Below are positions 35,234-44,279 of a DNA stretch of 46,495 nt, piece by piece. Position numbers and translations under genes: made by a program. Location of the stretch: the NCBI GenBank assembly GCA_030748805.1, contig JASMLG010000026.1:1-46495 (forward strand), written 5' to 3'. The DNA comes from Phycisphaerales bacterium (lineage in GTDB: Bacteria; Planctomycetota; Phycisphaerae; Phycisphaerales; SM1A02). Below the pieces are notes generated by a model. It ran no database searches, had not been told where the DNA came from, and saw only the letters and a program-made list of their open reading frames with translations. Position 1 is the first letter of the stretch. The number at the start of each line of letters is the position of its first letter.

Positions 35234-36672
35234 TTAGTTATTTCGCAATTGTTTCATTAGTATTTGGTTCGTTGCTTTCGGTCGACGAAAACCACCAACA
35301 ACTAAGGAGCAAATTAGAAACGATAGCAGGAGTAATACATGAATCACGAACGTATCCAACTGTTCGTGAGTCAGCGAAAGAATATATCATTGGCAGGCAT
35401 CTGGCAGCAAGTGACCAACATGGATTTGCGTTAGCCCATTTCAGGCAATCTTCTGAATTAGATGATTTGTCAACAGCCCCTTGGGTTGGTATGGCAATTT
35501 CACTTTCTGCACTTGGAAGAACAGATGCATCCATAGCAGCATGGAAAGAGGTACTTAAGAGAGATACAAACCATGGGGACGCTCTTCTTGTTTTGGGATT
35601 AGATGCTGCTCGGTTAGGCAGATCAGAAATAGCGCAACAATATTTATCGAAACGCTGGTTGCAACAAGATGATAAGCCACTGGAAGCCCTTCTTCGTGAT
35701 GCAGCACTCTCATCTGTTCTCAAACGCTCGGGAGAAAAAGAGATTGTAGCTTTATTGAAGGAAGCAAAACAACAGATTATAAATGAGGCATTAGCCGACT
35801 TGATTTTAATGGGTGATTCAGATTATTGGATAAGTATTATCCAACAGTTAGTAGATATTGATGCTGTTGATTATTCATTGAAACTCGCAATTACAGGCGC
35901 ACCACATGTGAAGCAGAGGGCGCTTGGAACAATTTTGACCGCGCTACCAATACTAGAAGTTGCCTCTGGTGGGGATGGATCATATACACAGAAATGTTAT
36001 GAACAAATATGGGAAACTCAAACAATTCCTCTTGCCCCACGTTGGATGGAGCCAGTTTCACTTGCTGAAGCTCTATCAATTGCAGCGCAATCTATGTCAG
36101 TACTTGGCGAAGTGGATGCTCCCATAAAGTTGTATAAAAAATCTCTTGAACTTAACCCAAACGATGCGCTCACTCTTAATAACTTGGCATGGTTGCGATT
36201 GAACAAAGAAGGTCCAACCGAACAAGTAGTAGATCTTTGTCTTCGCGCTATAGAATTAGATCCAGTTGCCCCATACATAATGGATACAGTTGGCTGGATG
36301 TATGCAATGAAGGGTGATCAGAAGTTGGCAATTACCTACCTTTCAAACGCATTGAGAAGCTCAAATCGCCCAAGTCCAGAGACATACGATCATTTGGGAG
36401 ACGCGTATTGGATGAACTCTCAAAAGGAAAGTGCAATTCGCGCTTGGAAGACAGCGGTATCTATTCTCAATGAGGCAGAAACCAAGAGGGCAGAACTAGA
36501 AGGATTCAGTTCATTGTCTCATTCTGTGTGGGGAATATCTGTAGCAACTCCTGAACGATTGTATGATTTGGACTCCGGCGTATTAATACGCCGATTGATA
36601 AAAAAACTTTCTGCAGTTAAAGAAGGAAAGGACCCACTCCCTGACACTGCAGTTTCTACGAACGGAGACTAA
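35230..36672 (+). CDS. Exported TPR-repeat protein
   Basis: 480 residues from GTG-35230, overlapping the previous stop by four bases (GTGA). An N-terminal hydrophobic segment (MISYFAIVSLVFGSLLS) looks like a signal peptide. Tetratricopeptide helices occur at about 60-160 (PWVGMAISLSALGRTDASIAAWKEVL and others) and about 295-400 (ALTLNNLAWLRLNKEG, YIMDTVGWMYAMKGDQKLAITYLSNAL, YDHLGDAYWMNSQKESAIRAWK), marked by A-x-x-x-G/W-A spacing. It likely scaffolds protein complexes in the periplasm; partner unknown. Confidence 0.85.
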   Translation: MISYFAIVSLVFGSLLSVDENHQQLRSKLETIAGVIHESRTYPTVRESAKEYIIGRHLAASDQHGFALAHFRQSSELDDLSTAPWVGMAISLSALGRTDASIAAWKEVLKRDTNHGDALLVLGLDAARLGRSEIAQQYLSKRWLQQDDKPLEALLRDAALSSVLKRSGEKEIVALLKEAKQQIINEALADLILMGDSDYWISIIQQLVDIDAVDYSLKLAITGAPHVKQRALGTILTALPILEVASGGDGSYTQKCYEQIWETQTIPLAPRWMEPVSLAEALSIAAQSMSVLGEVDAPIKLYKKSLELNPNDALTLNNLAWLRLNKEGPTEQVVDLCLRAIELDPVAPYIMDTVGWMYAMKGDQKLAITYLSNALRSSNRPSPETYDHLGDAYWMNSQKESAIRAWKTAVSILNEAETKRAELEGFSSLSHSVWGISVATPERLYDLDSGVLIRRLIKKLSAVKEGKDPLPDTAVSTNGD

Positions 36673-36676
36673 CGTT

Positions 36677-37420
36677 ATGGCTGGTCATAGCAAATGGGCC
36701 AATATTAAGCATCGCAAAGCAAGACAGGATGCGGTAAAAGGTAAGGCATGGTCGAAATGTAGTCGTGCAATCATGGTTGCTGTAAAAAACGGAGGACCAG
36801 ACCCAGAAACAAATCTTACTCTTCGCTATGCGATTGAAGACGCTAAGTCAGTTAATATGGCAAAAGACACAATCGAAAAAGCCATCAAAAAAGCAAGCGG
36901 AGAAGGTGGAGAGGGGATTCGATATGAGGAGGTTCGTTATGAAGGATACGGTCCTAATGGTGTTGCCATAATTATTGATGTACTTACAGATAACGTTAAT
37001 CGCACTGCTCCAGAAATGAGAAAACTATTTGAAAAAGGAAACGGAAATCTTGCAAAACCAGGAGCCGTAGCATTTGGTTTTACTAGTACGGGGGTAATTC
37101 TGATAGAAGAAAACAAGACAACTGAAGATCAGTTGATGGAGGTTGCACTTGATTCCGGTGCAACAAACATTATTCAGGGAGATGGTGGATGGGAAGTCAC
37201 TTGTGAACCGGTTGATTTTCTTGCACTAAGACAAGCAATTGAAATAGCAGAAATTCAAATAATGTCAGCAGAAGTAACCATGGTTCCTGCAAGCACAATA
37301 GAGTGTGCTATAGAAATAGGGTCTAGGGTGATGAGATTAATTGAGTCGTTTGAAGACCATGATGATGTACAAAATGTATATTCCAATGCGGATATTCCAG
37401 AAGAATCCTTGTCAAACTGA
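36677..37420 (+). CDS. yebC: YebC/PmpR-family regulatory protein
   Basis: 247 residues; the invariant start MAGHSKWANIKHRKARQD is followed by NMAKDTIEKAIKKASGEG, RYEGYGPNGVAIIIDVLTDN and FGFTSTGVILIE. Family members act as transcription regulators, and in recent work as ribosome-associated factors relieving proline-stretch stalling. Being four bases after the TPR gene in a translation-factor operon fits a translational role. Confidence 0.94.
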   Translation: MAGHSKWANIKHRKARQDAVKGKAWSKCSRAIMVAVKNGGPDPETNLTLRYAIEDAKSVNMAKDTIEKAIKKASGEGGEGIRYEEVRYEGYGPNGVAIIIDVLTDNVNRTAPEMRKLFEKGNGNLAKPGAVAFGFTSTGVILIEENKTTEDQLMEVALDSGATNIIQGDGGWEVTCEPVDFLALRQAIEIAEIQIMSAEVTMVPASTIECAIEIGSRVMRLIESFEDHDDVQNVYSNADIPEESLSN

Positions 37421-37854
37421 TGAAATTAACTTCTTGTCTAATAATATTACTAATGTTAATGGGCTGTTCTGTTCCAACACATACATGGCAAGGTGTGGAT
37501 CGTGAACTTTTATGGTCATCAATGATAACATCGGCAAAGACCCCAGATTATTCTTCAGATGATCCTAGAAAGCGATGGATTGTTACAGAGAATAAAGTCG
37601 CAATCGATCGTAGGCAGGGAAGAATTGACGTAAACAGGAAATTGTCGCGTTCTCTCAAATTACCTAGACAGAATGAACAGCTTGATAAAAGGCATTGGTT
37701 TTTTGTTATACAACTTTTGCCTATTGACAAAAAAAACCAGGACTCATCTGTTGTGATGTTCGAGGTTCCCGATACCCAGTTTGTACCAGCAAGAGTACAC
37801 GATGAAGCAAATCGCTACTTCGAACAAGTAGACGAGTTGCTTCAAGCAAAGTAG
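37420..37854 (+). CDS. Small lipoprotein of unknown function
   Basis: 144 residues. Signal peptide MKLTSCLIILLMLMGC with a lipobox LMGC, Cys at 16, so it should be lipidated and envelope-bound. The mature part is charged and ends in a helix (EANRYFEQVDELLQAK). The ATG shares its A with the yebC stop (TGATG), indicating coupling. Last gene of the nusA operon; the convergent recombinase gene ends 15 bases away with no terminator seen. Confidence 0.75.
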   Translation: MKLTSCLIILLMLMGCSVPTHTWQGVDRELLWSSMITSAKTPDYSSDDPRKRWIVTENKVAIDRRQGRIDVNRKLSRSLKLPRQNEQLDKRHWFFVIQLLPIDKKNQDSSVVMFEVPDTQFVPARVHDEANRYFEQVDELLQAK

Positions 37855-37869
37855 TCCCGACTCAGGTAA

Positions 37870-38883
37870 TTAACTGGCCTCAGCGCGTGGATGTGATTGG
37901 TCGTATGACTCACGCATTCTCTTTGTAGTTAGGTGTGTATATACTTGGGTTGTAGAAAGTGACTGATGGCCAAGAAGTTCTTGAACACTTCGAAGATCTG
38001 CACCGTTATCTAGCAAATGAGTAGCAAAACTATGTCGCAAGGTATGTGGAGAAATAGATGGATCAAGTCCTACTTGTTCCAAATATTTTGAAACTTTCCT
38101 TCTTACTGAACGAGTAGAAAGTCTAGTTGTATGTTTGTTAATGAACAAAGGATCTGCTGACTCGTTAGCAACATTGTTATTCTGTAATATATTTAGGTAA
38201 TGAGCAATAGCAGCCATTGCGTGAGTACCGAGTGGTACGATTCGTTCCTTTCGTCCTTTACCTCGGATCACAATCGCTTGACCCGTTTCATCTATGTCGC
38301 CAAAGTTTATTCCAACAAGTTCACTAACTCTGATTCCAGTTGAATAAAGAGTTTCCATAATCGCTCGATCGCGTGCCCCGAGCAAGGTCTTATCATTTGG
38401 TGCGGATAATAGTTTTTCAACTTGTTCTACATCAATTGCTTTTGGAAGACGTTTCTTTTGACGAGGTGTTCTGATTAGAGTCATCGGATTTGATTCAATT
38501 GCAGTATTCTTTTCAAGCCACCTATAGAAACTCCGAAGAGTTGCAATTTTTCTCGCCATTGTTGCAGCCGAGTAATTTGAGTCAGCAAGATAAGCTAAAA
38601 AACTGCGAAGATATTCAGTGTCAGCATTTACAATGTGTTCTGAAATGGTTTCTGGTCCAACATGTCCAGCAATCTCTTTTTCTCCATTTGAGTACCTACT
38701 CCACGCATCCCTCTCTGCGGGAATATCAAGAGCGAGATTCTGCTCTTCGGTAATCCAAATAAGGTACTGACGAAGATCTACACCGTAACAGCGTCCTGTA
38801 TATTCGCTGAAAGCGCGTTCATCAAGAAGGTAGCTCAGAAAAGAGGTTATGATTGGTACGTTTTGTTCAATATTCTTATTCAT
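37870..38883 (-). CDS. XerC/XerD-type tyrosine recombinase
   Basis: Site-specific recombinase, probably resolving chromosome dimers at dif. 337 residues. SAM-like core-binding domain at 1-145; catalytic domain with R185 (TGIRVSEL), K209 (RGKGRKERIVPLG), H280-x2-R283 (SPHTLRHSFATHLL), H306 (LLGHQSLSTTQVYTH) and nucleophile Y315. All catalytic residues present. XerC versus XerD cannot be decided by eye. The N-terminal domain carries a slightly long insert (about 55-85). It lies at a convergent junction, not beside phage genes. Confidence 0.9.
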   Translation of the reverse strand: MNKNIEQNVPIITSFLSYLLDERAFSEYTGRCYGVDLRQYLIWITEEQNLALDIPAERDAWSRYSNGEKEIAGHVGPETISEHIVNADTEYLRSFLAYLADSNYSAATMARKIATLRSFYRWLEKNTAIESNPMTLIRTPRQKKRLPKAIDVEQVEKLLSAPNDKTLLGARDRAIMETLYSTGIRVSELVGINFGDIDETGQAIVIRGKGRKERIVPLGTHAMAAIAHYLNILQNNNVANESADPLFINKHTTRLSTRSVRRKVSKYLEQVGLDPSISPHTLRHSFATHLLDNGADLRSVQELLGHQSLSTTQVYTHLTTKRMRESYDQSHPRAEAS

Positions 38884-38900
38884 AGCAAAATCCAGTTTTG

Positions 38901-39107
38901 TTAAGCAGCTTTAGCGGTAATTTTTGACATTTCATGACAGACCATCGCAGCATCAAACCAATCAAAGTCAGTTTTTGACGACTTAGCGATTTCTGTTACT
39001 ACCTTGACCGTAGATAGTTCTTGCCCATCTTCCCATTCGAACCTCCATTGATGATCTCCCTTAACTAGGACGACGCGATTTGGAGAAGGTGTAATTTTTT
39101 TGGACAT
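38901..39107 (-). CDS. Small protein of unknown function
   Basis: 68 residues from ATG-39107; an upstream in-frame ATG at 39239 would give 112 residues with a basic, less convincing N-terminus. The core reads as strands RVVLVKGDHQWRFEWEDGQE and an amphipathic helix ending DAAMVCHEMSKI. The frame ends 17 bases upstream of the recombinase gene start, so they may be cotranscribed. Family not recognised. Confidence 0.5.
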   Translation of the reverse strand: MSKKITPSPNRVVLVKGDHQWRFEWEDGQELSTVKVVTEIAKSSKTDFDWFDAAMVCHEMSKITAKAA

Positions 39108-39292
39108 GGCGTTATTCTCGGTCGTTGGTTGAGACCAATTCAGCATTTCTTTCAATTTTGCTTTGAATATCGGTCGTTTGGTTGTTTTATTGCGTGATCG
39201 ATCCATAGGTATACAGTTTGCGGCGAGCCGCATCCACATTGTTCGCTCAACTCTAGATCCTCTGAGTCGACCGTCGCAGATTGGTTAGGAAT

Positions 39293-39313
39293 GCTTTGAG
39301 TTCCACTCAAAGC
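39293..39313. other. Perfect 9-bp hairpin in the tRNA-Lys upstream region
   Basis: GCTTTGAGT (39293-39301) and ACTCAAAGC (39305-39313) with a TCC loop, in the non-coding interval 39108-39492. No T-run follows, so it is not an obvious terminator. The rest of the interval must hold the promoter of tRNA-Lys; TAGAAT at 39473-39478 is a possible -10 with no good -35. I see nothing else there. Confidence 0.4.
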
Positions 39314-39492
39314 GGTATCCGGTCACTGCTCTTATCGGACGAGTTCATGGCATTGCTTGAACTTGCAAGTGGTAGTATGAGAATCTCTACCTTTTTGAGT
39401 TCTTTTCAGAAATTACACCCGATAACGTAAGATTTCTTACCGAATAGCCCCTCGCAAGGTCGTACAGATGAATGTAGAATGGTTCGATTCTC

Positions 39493-39565
39493 GATCGCGT
39501 AGCTCAGCTGGTAGAGCACCTGACTTTTAATCAGGCGGTCTTGGGTTCGAATCCCAACGCGATCA
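39493..39565 (+). tRNA. tRNA-Lys (anticodon TTT)
   Basis: Complete cloverleaf. Acceptor GATCGCG (39493-39499) pairs CGCGATC (39558-39564), with discriminator A. D-arm GCTC/GAGC, anticodon stem CCTGA/TCAGG around loop CTTTTAA (anticodon TTT), and T-arm TTGGG-TTCGAAT-CCCAA. CCA is not encoded and must be added by nucleotidyltransferase. The SNF2 gene starts 19 bases later. Confidence 0.97.
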
Positions 39566-39584
39566 TTCCATGCACGGAGGTTCA

Positions 39585-42500
39585 ATGTTTGTAATTCATG
39601 CCAACTGGACGGCTGGCCATCTTCACATATGGGCTGAATCGTTAGATCAGTTCAACGCGTTACCAGTTGATAGTTCAAGCTCTGCAACTTCAAATGGACA
39701 AGTTGCACTGGTTAATAGTAAAAGCACATTATCTCATAATTTTGCAGTTCAATCGAAAGATATTGCAACAGCAATAATTGGATCAGGGATTGACTTAGGT
39801 GACTTCAAGGAAGAAACACTCTCCCTGAAACTTCCCCACAACCTGCTTGGTCCATGGCCTAGTGATCGTCTAGTTAGCATTGTTGGGGACCATGAACAGT
39901 CAGGTGAGCCGATGTTGGGTGAATTTAATGTTCCTTGTCTGACTATTAATCCAAGTAATTCTGTTGGGTTATTAAACACTCTTGCTCACCATGCATGTGA
40001 CGAAAAGTTTGAAGCCGGACAATCAATTCGTTTTTGGGCTAGCGTTGCTCAACTATCTTTGGATCTTCTCGTGGATCAACGTTTCATACCAACCTTACTA
40101 CAGGTTGACAGAAGGCACTTAACCGCAAAGTGGACTCCTTGGCTTCATGACGAAGAAGTAGTTGAGAGGTTTGGACTTTTACTTAAAGCCATGCCACCCG
40201 TTGCTTGGTCTACTACGAATGATGGAAGGCTGCTTCTTGAAACCGCAATAGAAGACATGACAAACGGGATGGTTCGTCACATTCTTACAGAAGACGATTT
40301 TGTTGATGCAGTCGATGGCTGGGAACCATCTGAAGATGCTCATGTTTCTTGGCTTACAGCCCTTTTACACAAGCAAAGTGGTGTTCCCGGCGATGCTGAT
40401 CGGCTATTGAGTATTTTTACAGACGCAAGAAGATGGTTAGGGCGGTTGTGTGATGTAGGAGAGGACTTGTCTTGGCGGCTGATGTTAGAGTTACATGAGC
40501 CAGATGAACTTGATGGAATGTGGAAACTGACTTACGCTCTTCAGTCCTCAGAAGATGAATCGAGAGAGGTTTCTGCGGTTGAAGTTTGGAACGGTATAGG
40601 TAGCGAAAGTGGAAGTGATGATCGACTTCCTGATTTGTTACTAAGTGAATTAGATAGGGCAGCAATTCTTTATCCAAAACTAGAAGTATCTCTAGAAGAA
40701 TCAACTCCCACTGACATTAACCTGTCTACCGTAGAGGCGCATAGATTCCTAGTAGAATATTTACCACTTCTTGAAGAGTCCGGATTTAGAACATCAGTTC
40801 CACTTTGGTGGGGAAGTGAACAGAGCACACTAAGTGCAAACCTACACATTGATTCGCCGTCTATGGAGTCTGTCTTAGCAGAACGGTCTGAAGGATCGTT
40901 TGGCTTTTCTTCTATACTTGGCCTAAATGCAATTGTTGAATGTCAATGGAAAGTTGCAGTTGGTGGACACCTGCTAACTCAAGAAGAGTTCGAACAACTT
41001 CTCAATCAAAAACAACCACTTGTACAAGTTCAAGGCAAATGGGTTCATTTGCAAAAAGGTGCGATTGAAGAAGCTAAGGAATTGTTTGTCGATGGATCCT
41101 CAATGTCAATTCCACTCGTAGAGGCGCTGCGGCTTGCTCAGGGAGATGGCGAAACGCTAAAAGCTCTTTCAGTTGGCGATCTAACCTCAAACGGTTGGGT
41201 AAGTGAACTGCTTGAATCTACAACAGATAATGAATCACTCCCCGAAATTCAGCAACCACCTAAATTTGAAGGTCAATTGCGCCCTTATCAAATTACAGGG
41301 TTAAGATGGATGTCGTTTCTATCTAAGTTTGGCATAGGAACATGTCTTGCTGATGACATGGGGCTAGGAAAAACAATCCAATTAATAGCTTTGTTGCAGC
41401 ACGAGAGGATAGACCAAAGTGAATTTGTTGGTCCTACTCTCTTAGTTGTTCCAACTTCTGTGATTGGAAATTGGGAGCGAGAACTCGATAAGTTTTCTCC
41501 TGAGTTAAGGGTGCATAGACACCATGGAACTGATCGTCCTCTTGGAGATAGTTTTGTAGAGATTGCTTCAGAATGCGATGTAGTAATAACAACATATGGT
41601 TTAGTTCATCGAGATCGAGAGACACTTAATAAGATTTCATGGTTTAGAGTTGCGCTTGATGAAGCACAATACATTAAGAATCCTCCAACAAAACAAGCAC
41701 AATCTATTCGTTCACTTAAAGCGTGGCACAGAGTTGCCTTAACTGGTACTCCAGTCGAAAATCGTCTTGTTGAATTGTGGTCAATTATGGAGTTTTTAAA
41801 TCCAGGTTACCTAGGACCAGCGACGAGGTTTAGAAAGACGATTGCAAGACCAATCGAACAACGTCGTGATCCGAAAAGATCCGATCAGTTGCGAAGAATG
41901 ATACAACCATTTGTACTAAGACGACTCAAAACAGACGCGACAGTTATAGATGATTTACCTGACTGTGTACAAACAAAAGAGTTTGCTAACCTAACAAAAG
42001 AGCAAGCTGGAATCTATGAACAAGTAGTAAACAAGATGGTTAGCGAAGTTGAGCATTCAGAAGGAATACAAAGGCGCGGGCTGGTTTTATCCACTCTTGT
42101 TAAGTTAAAACAGATTTGTAACCATCCAGCACACTATGCTCAGGCGGGTCATCGAGACGGTGTTTCTATTACCGAAACACTGTCTCAGGGATTACAGTCT
42201 GCAAGATCAGGAAAGTCGTCGCGACTAATGACATTGCTCGAAGAGGTTATCGCCACAGGCGAAAAGGCGTTGGTCTTTACACAATTCAGGGAAATGGGAC
42301 GACTGCTTTCAGCGATGATCCAACACGATCTTGAATGCGACACTTTGTTTTTACATGGCGGAACCCCACCAAAAAGAAGACAACAATTTATTGACCGTTT
42401 TCAAGCAGAAGATGGCAATGTTCCTGTCTTTATTTTGTCATTAAAGGCAGGTGGTGTTGGATTAAACCTTACAGCAGCAAATCACGTGTTCCATTACGAC

Positions 42501-42752
42501 CGTTGGTGGAATCCGGCTGTAGAAAACCAAGCAACTGATCGTGCTTTTAGAATTGGGCAGACCAAGACGGTTCAAGTACACAAGTTTGTGTGTACTGGGA
42601 CTCTTGAAGAACGAATAGACCAGATGATTGAACAGAAGATGGAACTTGCTGAAAATATCGTCGGTTCTGGAGAAAATTGGTTAACGGAGCTTTCTGCAGG
42701 CCAACTACGTAGCATGCTTGTATTACGCGAATCTGCATTGGAGGAAAGTTGA
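39585..42752 (+). CDS. SNF2-family helicase/ATPase
   Basis: 1055 residues. The ATG at 39585 is preferred over 39570 because GGAGG (39576-39580) stands just before it. A long N-terminal region of bacterial SNF2 proteins (1-560: FVIHANWTAGHLHIWAES) precedes the two RecA lobes. The motifs are ADDMGLGKT near 590, DEAQ near 692, LTGTPVENR, the second-lobe LHGGTPPKRRQQFIDRFQ near 923, and SLKAGGVGLNLTAA with DRWWNPAVENQATDRAFRIGQ. It should translocate on double-stranded DNA and remodel protein-DNA complexes. It overlaps the SWIM gene by one base (TGATG). Confidence 0.94.
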   Translation: MFVIHANWTAGHLHIWAESLDQFNALPVDSSSSATSNGQVALVNSKSTLSHNFAVQSKDIATAIIGSGIDLGDFKEETLSLKLPHNLLGPWPSDRLVSIVGDHEQSGEPMLGEFNVPCLTINPSNSVGLLNTLAHHACDEKFEAGQSIRFWASVAQLSLDLLVDQRFIPTLLQVDRRHLTAKWTPWLHDEEVVERFGLLLKAMPPVAWSTTNDGRLLLETAIEDMTNGMVRHILTEDDFVDAVDGWEPSEDAHVSWLTALLHKQSGVPGDADRLLSIFTDARRWLGRLCDVGEDLSWRLMLELHEPDELDGMWKLTYALQSSEDESREVSAVEVWNGIGSESGSDDRLPDLLLSELDRAAILYPKLEVSLEESTPTDINLSTVEAHRFLVEYLPLLEESGFRTSVPLWWGSEQSTLSANLHIDSPSMESVLAERSEGSFGFSSILGLNAIVECQWKVAVGGHLLTQEEFEQLLNQKQPLVQVQGKWVHLQKGAIEEAKELFVDGSSMSIPLVEALRLAQGDGETLKALSVGDLTSNGWVSELLESTTDNESLPEIQQPPKFEGQLRPYQITGLRWMSFLSKFGIGTCLADDMGLGKTIQLIALLQHERIDQSEFVGPTLLVVPTSVIGNWERELDKFSPELRVHRHHGTDRPLGDSFVEIASECDVVITTYGLVHRDRETLNKISWFRVALDEAQYIKNPPTKQAQSIRSLKAWHRVALTGTPVENRLVELWSIMEFLNPGYLGPATRFRKTIARPIEQRRDPKRSDQLRRMIQPFVLRRLKTDATVIDDLPDCVQTKEFANLTKEQAGIYEQVVNKMVSEVEHSEGIQRRGLVLSTLVKLKQICNHPAHYAQAGHRDGVSITETLSQGLQSARSGKSSRLMTLLEEVIATGEKALVFTQFREMGRLLSAMIQHDLECDTLFLHGGTPPKRRQQFIDRFQAEDGNVPVFILSLKAGGVGLNLTAANHVFHYDRWWNPAVENQATDRAFRIGQTKTVQVHKFVCTGTLEERIDQMIEQKMELAENIVGSGENWLTELSAGQLRSMLVLRESALEES

Positions 42753-43600
42753 TGAATCGTCCTATTCAACCAAAGATAGCACGCAAAGGCAAACCAAGCA
42801 TGAAGTTAAAAACTGCAACCGAAGATCTTCGATTGCATTCACCTTCTTCTTGGGTCATAGAATCCATTGATAAAAACTTTTCAATGGATCGTCTTGTCGC
42901 AGGCCAAACATATGCAATGGAAAGTCAAATTCGTTTCATTAAAATAACAACTGGCTTAATAAAAGCAACTGTTCAGTGCACTGAGGAAAAACCATACAAA
43001 CTAGAAATTGATATTCCAGTTCTTTCTTCAGAACAATGGACGAAGGTTGCTCAACGAATGGCAGGCGAAGCAAGAATTGCAGCACGCCTATCAGCTGGAA
43101 AGATTCCGTCTAACCTAGGAGATATGCTCGTTGATTGTGGACAATCACCATTTTCTGACAATCTTGTAGTTCGTTGTGGTTGTAAGGATAAAAAACCCTG
43201 TAAACATGCAGCCGCAGCTTTGTTTTTAACTGCTCAAAGGTTGCTGGCTATGCCCTTGTTGTACTTTGATTTGCGAGGAACAGACAAGGATGACTTGCTA
43301 ATAAAATTAAGACAGGCAAGAACACTTGAGGCAAAAGGGGAAGCAAGAGCGCACGCATCTATTCGCGAGGATGATTTGCCAAAATTACCTCTACTAGAAG
43401 ATTGCTTGGAGGACTTTTGGCGTTCTCCTCATTCGACAAAAGATGCTGATCGAGCTCCGATGCCGCTTCATCTTCCTCACACTCTATTAAGACGATTGGG
43501 CGTTTCGCCAATGGATGGGAAATTTCCTATGGCTGGACTTCTTGAAACCATATATGACGATGTATCTCGGGTTGCACGCGAGAAACGCCGCGAATCTTGA
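42752..43600 (+). CDS. SWIM zinc-finger protein, partner of the SNF2 ATPase
   Basis: About 282 residues from ATG-42752, which shares its A with the SNF2 stop; GGAGG lies upstream. The SWIM motif C142-x-C144-x5-C150-x-H152 (RCGCKDKKPCKH) should bind zinc and DNA or protein. SWIM proteins and SNF2 ATPases are often adjacent in bacteria and probably act together in DNA repair or remodelling. The C-terminal codons lie in the first copy of a 59-bp tandem repeat, so the end of the protein (IYDDVSRVAREKRRES) is repeat-derived. Confidence 0.88.
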   Translation: MNRPIQPKIARKGKPSMKLKTATEDLRLHSPSSWVIESIDKNFSMDRLVAGQTYAMESQIRFIKITTGLIKATVQCTEEKPYKLEIDIPVLSSEQWTKVAQRMAGEARIAARLSAGKIPSNLGDMLVDCGQSPFSDNLVVRCGCKDKKPCKHAAAALFLTAQRLLAMPLLYFDLRGTDKDDLLIKLRQARTLEAKGEARAHASIREDDLPKLPLLEDCLEDFWRSPHSTKDADRAPMPLHLPHTLLRRLGVSPMDGKFPMAGLLETIYDDVSRVAREKRRES

Positions 43601-43731
43601 AAGAAATCATATATTACGATGTATCTCGAGTTGCACGCGAGAAACGCCGCGAATCTTGAAAGAAACCATATATGACGATGTATCTCGGGTTGCACGCGAG
43701 AAACGCCGCGAATCTTGAAAGAAATCATATA
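43541..43731 (+). repeat. 59-bp tandem repeat duplicating the SWIM gene 3' end
   Basis: Units start at 43541 (55 bases, lacking AGAA), 43596 and 43655 (59 bases each), plus a partial unit at 43714. The first unit is coding and includes the last codons and stop of the SWIM gene; later copies lie beyond the stop. Each unit contains the hairpin TCTCG-(G/A)-GT-TGC-AC-G-CGAGA. Copies differ at only a few positions (CCATATATGACG versus TCATATATTACG), so the expansion is recent or homogenised. Confidence 0.92.
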
Positions 43732-43868
43732 AACGTGGGTTATCTCTATCGATTGCCAGTCGCATTGTGCGTTATTGGACGTGATTTTTTTACAAATGTC
43801 GCAAAAGTCGCCTTTATTTTGGGTCGATATGTTTGCTGCCCCAGTTGGGAACTACGGAGTAATCCAGA

Positions 43869-44126
43869 ATGAAAAATAGAAAAAATGCATCAGAATACGT
43901 AAGACCAATGCTTGAAGCGATGGCAAGATCCATTGAAGCAGCAAGATCAAAACGTACAACACCAACAACTAACACTTGGTCTGGGTCGTCGGAGGGGACG
44001 ACCTCACTGAGTGATAATGTTACTATTGGAAACCCGGTTGCTGCAAATGGAAAAATAAAAGCACAGCCAAAATCCCCAGCGAGTTCCTTTTTTAGAGAAA
44101 GGGAAACATATCGCAAGGCGGGTTAA
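43869..44126 (+). CDS. Small low-complexity protein of unknown function
   Basis: 85 residues. A short basic helix (RKNASEYVRPMLEAMARSIEAARSKR) leads into a Thr/Ser/Gly/Asn-rich, probably disordered region. GGAG at 43855-43858 precedes the ATG by 10 bases. It follows the repeat region and lies just upstream of a strong bidirectional terminator, so it may be a genuine short gene. Family not recognised. Confidence 0.5.
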   Translation: MKNRKNASEYVRPMLEAMARSIEAARSKRTTPTTNTWSGSSEGTTSLSDNVTIGNPVAANGKIKAQPKSPASSFFRERETYRKAG

Positions 44127-44153
44127 CAATATAAGTTTGAACCCATCCCTGAA

Positions 44154-44190
44154 AAGCAAAAGGGCACTCCATTGGAGTGCCCTTTTGCTT
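44154..44190. terminator. Strong bidirectional intrinsic terminator
   Basis: A perfect 17-bp stem (44154-44170/44174-44190) with a three-base loop. The A-rich 5' arm and T-rich 3' arm give U-runs on both strands. It lies between the plus-strand small gene and the minus-strand rplS, serving both. Confidence 0.92.
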
Positions 44191-44193
44191 GTG

Positions 44194-44210
44194 AAAGTGA
44201 CTGTCACTTT
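44194..44210. repeat. AAAGTGAC-T-GTCACTTT palindrome
   Basis: A 17-base odd-centre perfect palindrome between the terminator and rplS. Its GTGACTGTCAC core also occurs at 3721-3731. Possibly a protein-binding site or a second, weak terminator for rplS. Confidence 0.45.
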
Positions 44211-44279
44211 TGTAAAGTTAAGTAACAGAGATTAGTTCTTCTTTGCGTTCTCATTACGAGAGCGACAATAACATAATAC

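Noticed and set aside
37870..38883. Integrase of a mobile island using tRNA-Lys
   Set aside because: It matches housekeeping XerC/D; no repeat of the tRNA 3' end and no phage or plasmid genes are seen.
43515..43872. ORFs running through the 59-bp repeats
   Set aside because: They arise from repeat periodicity in other frames and have no ribosome binding sites.
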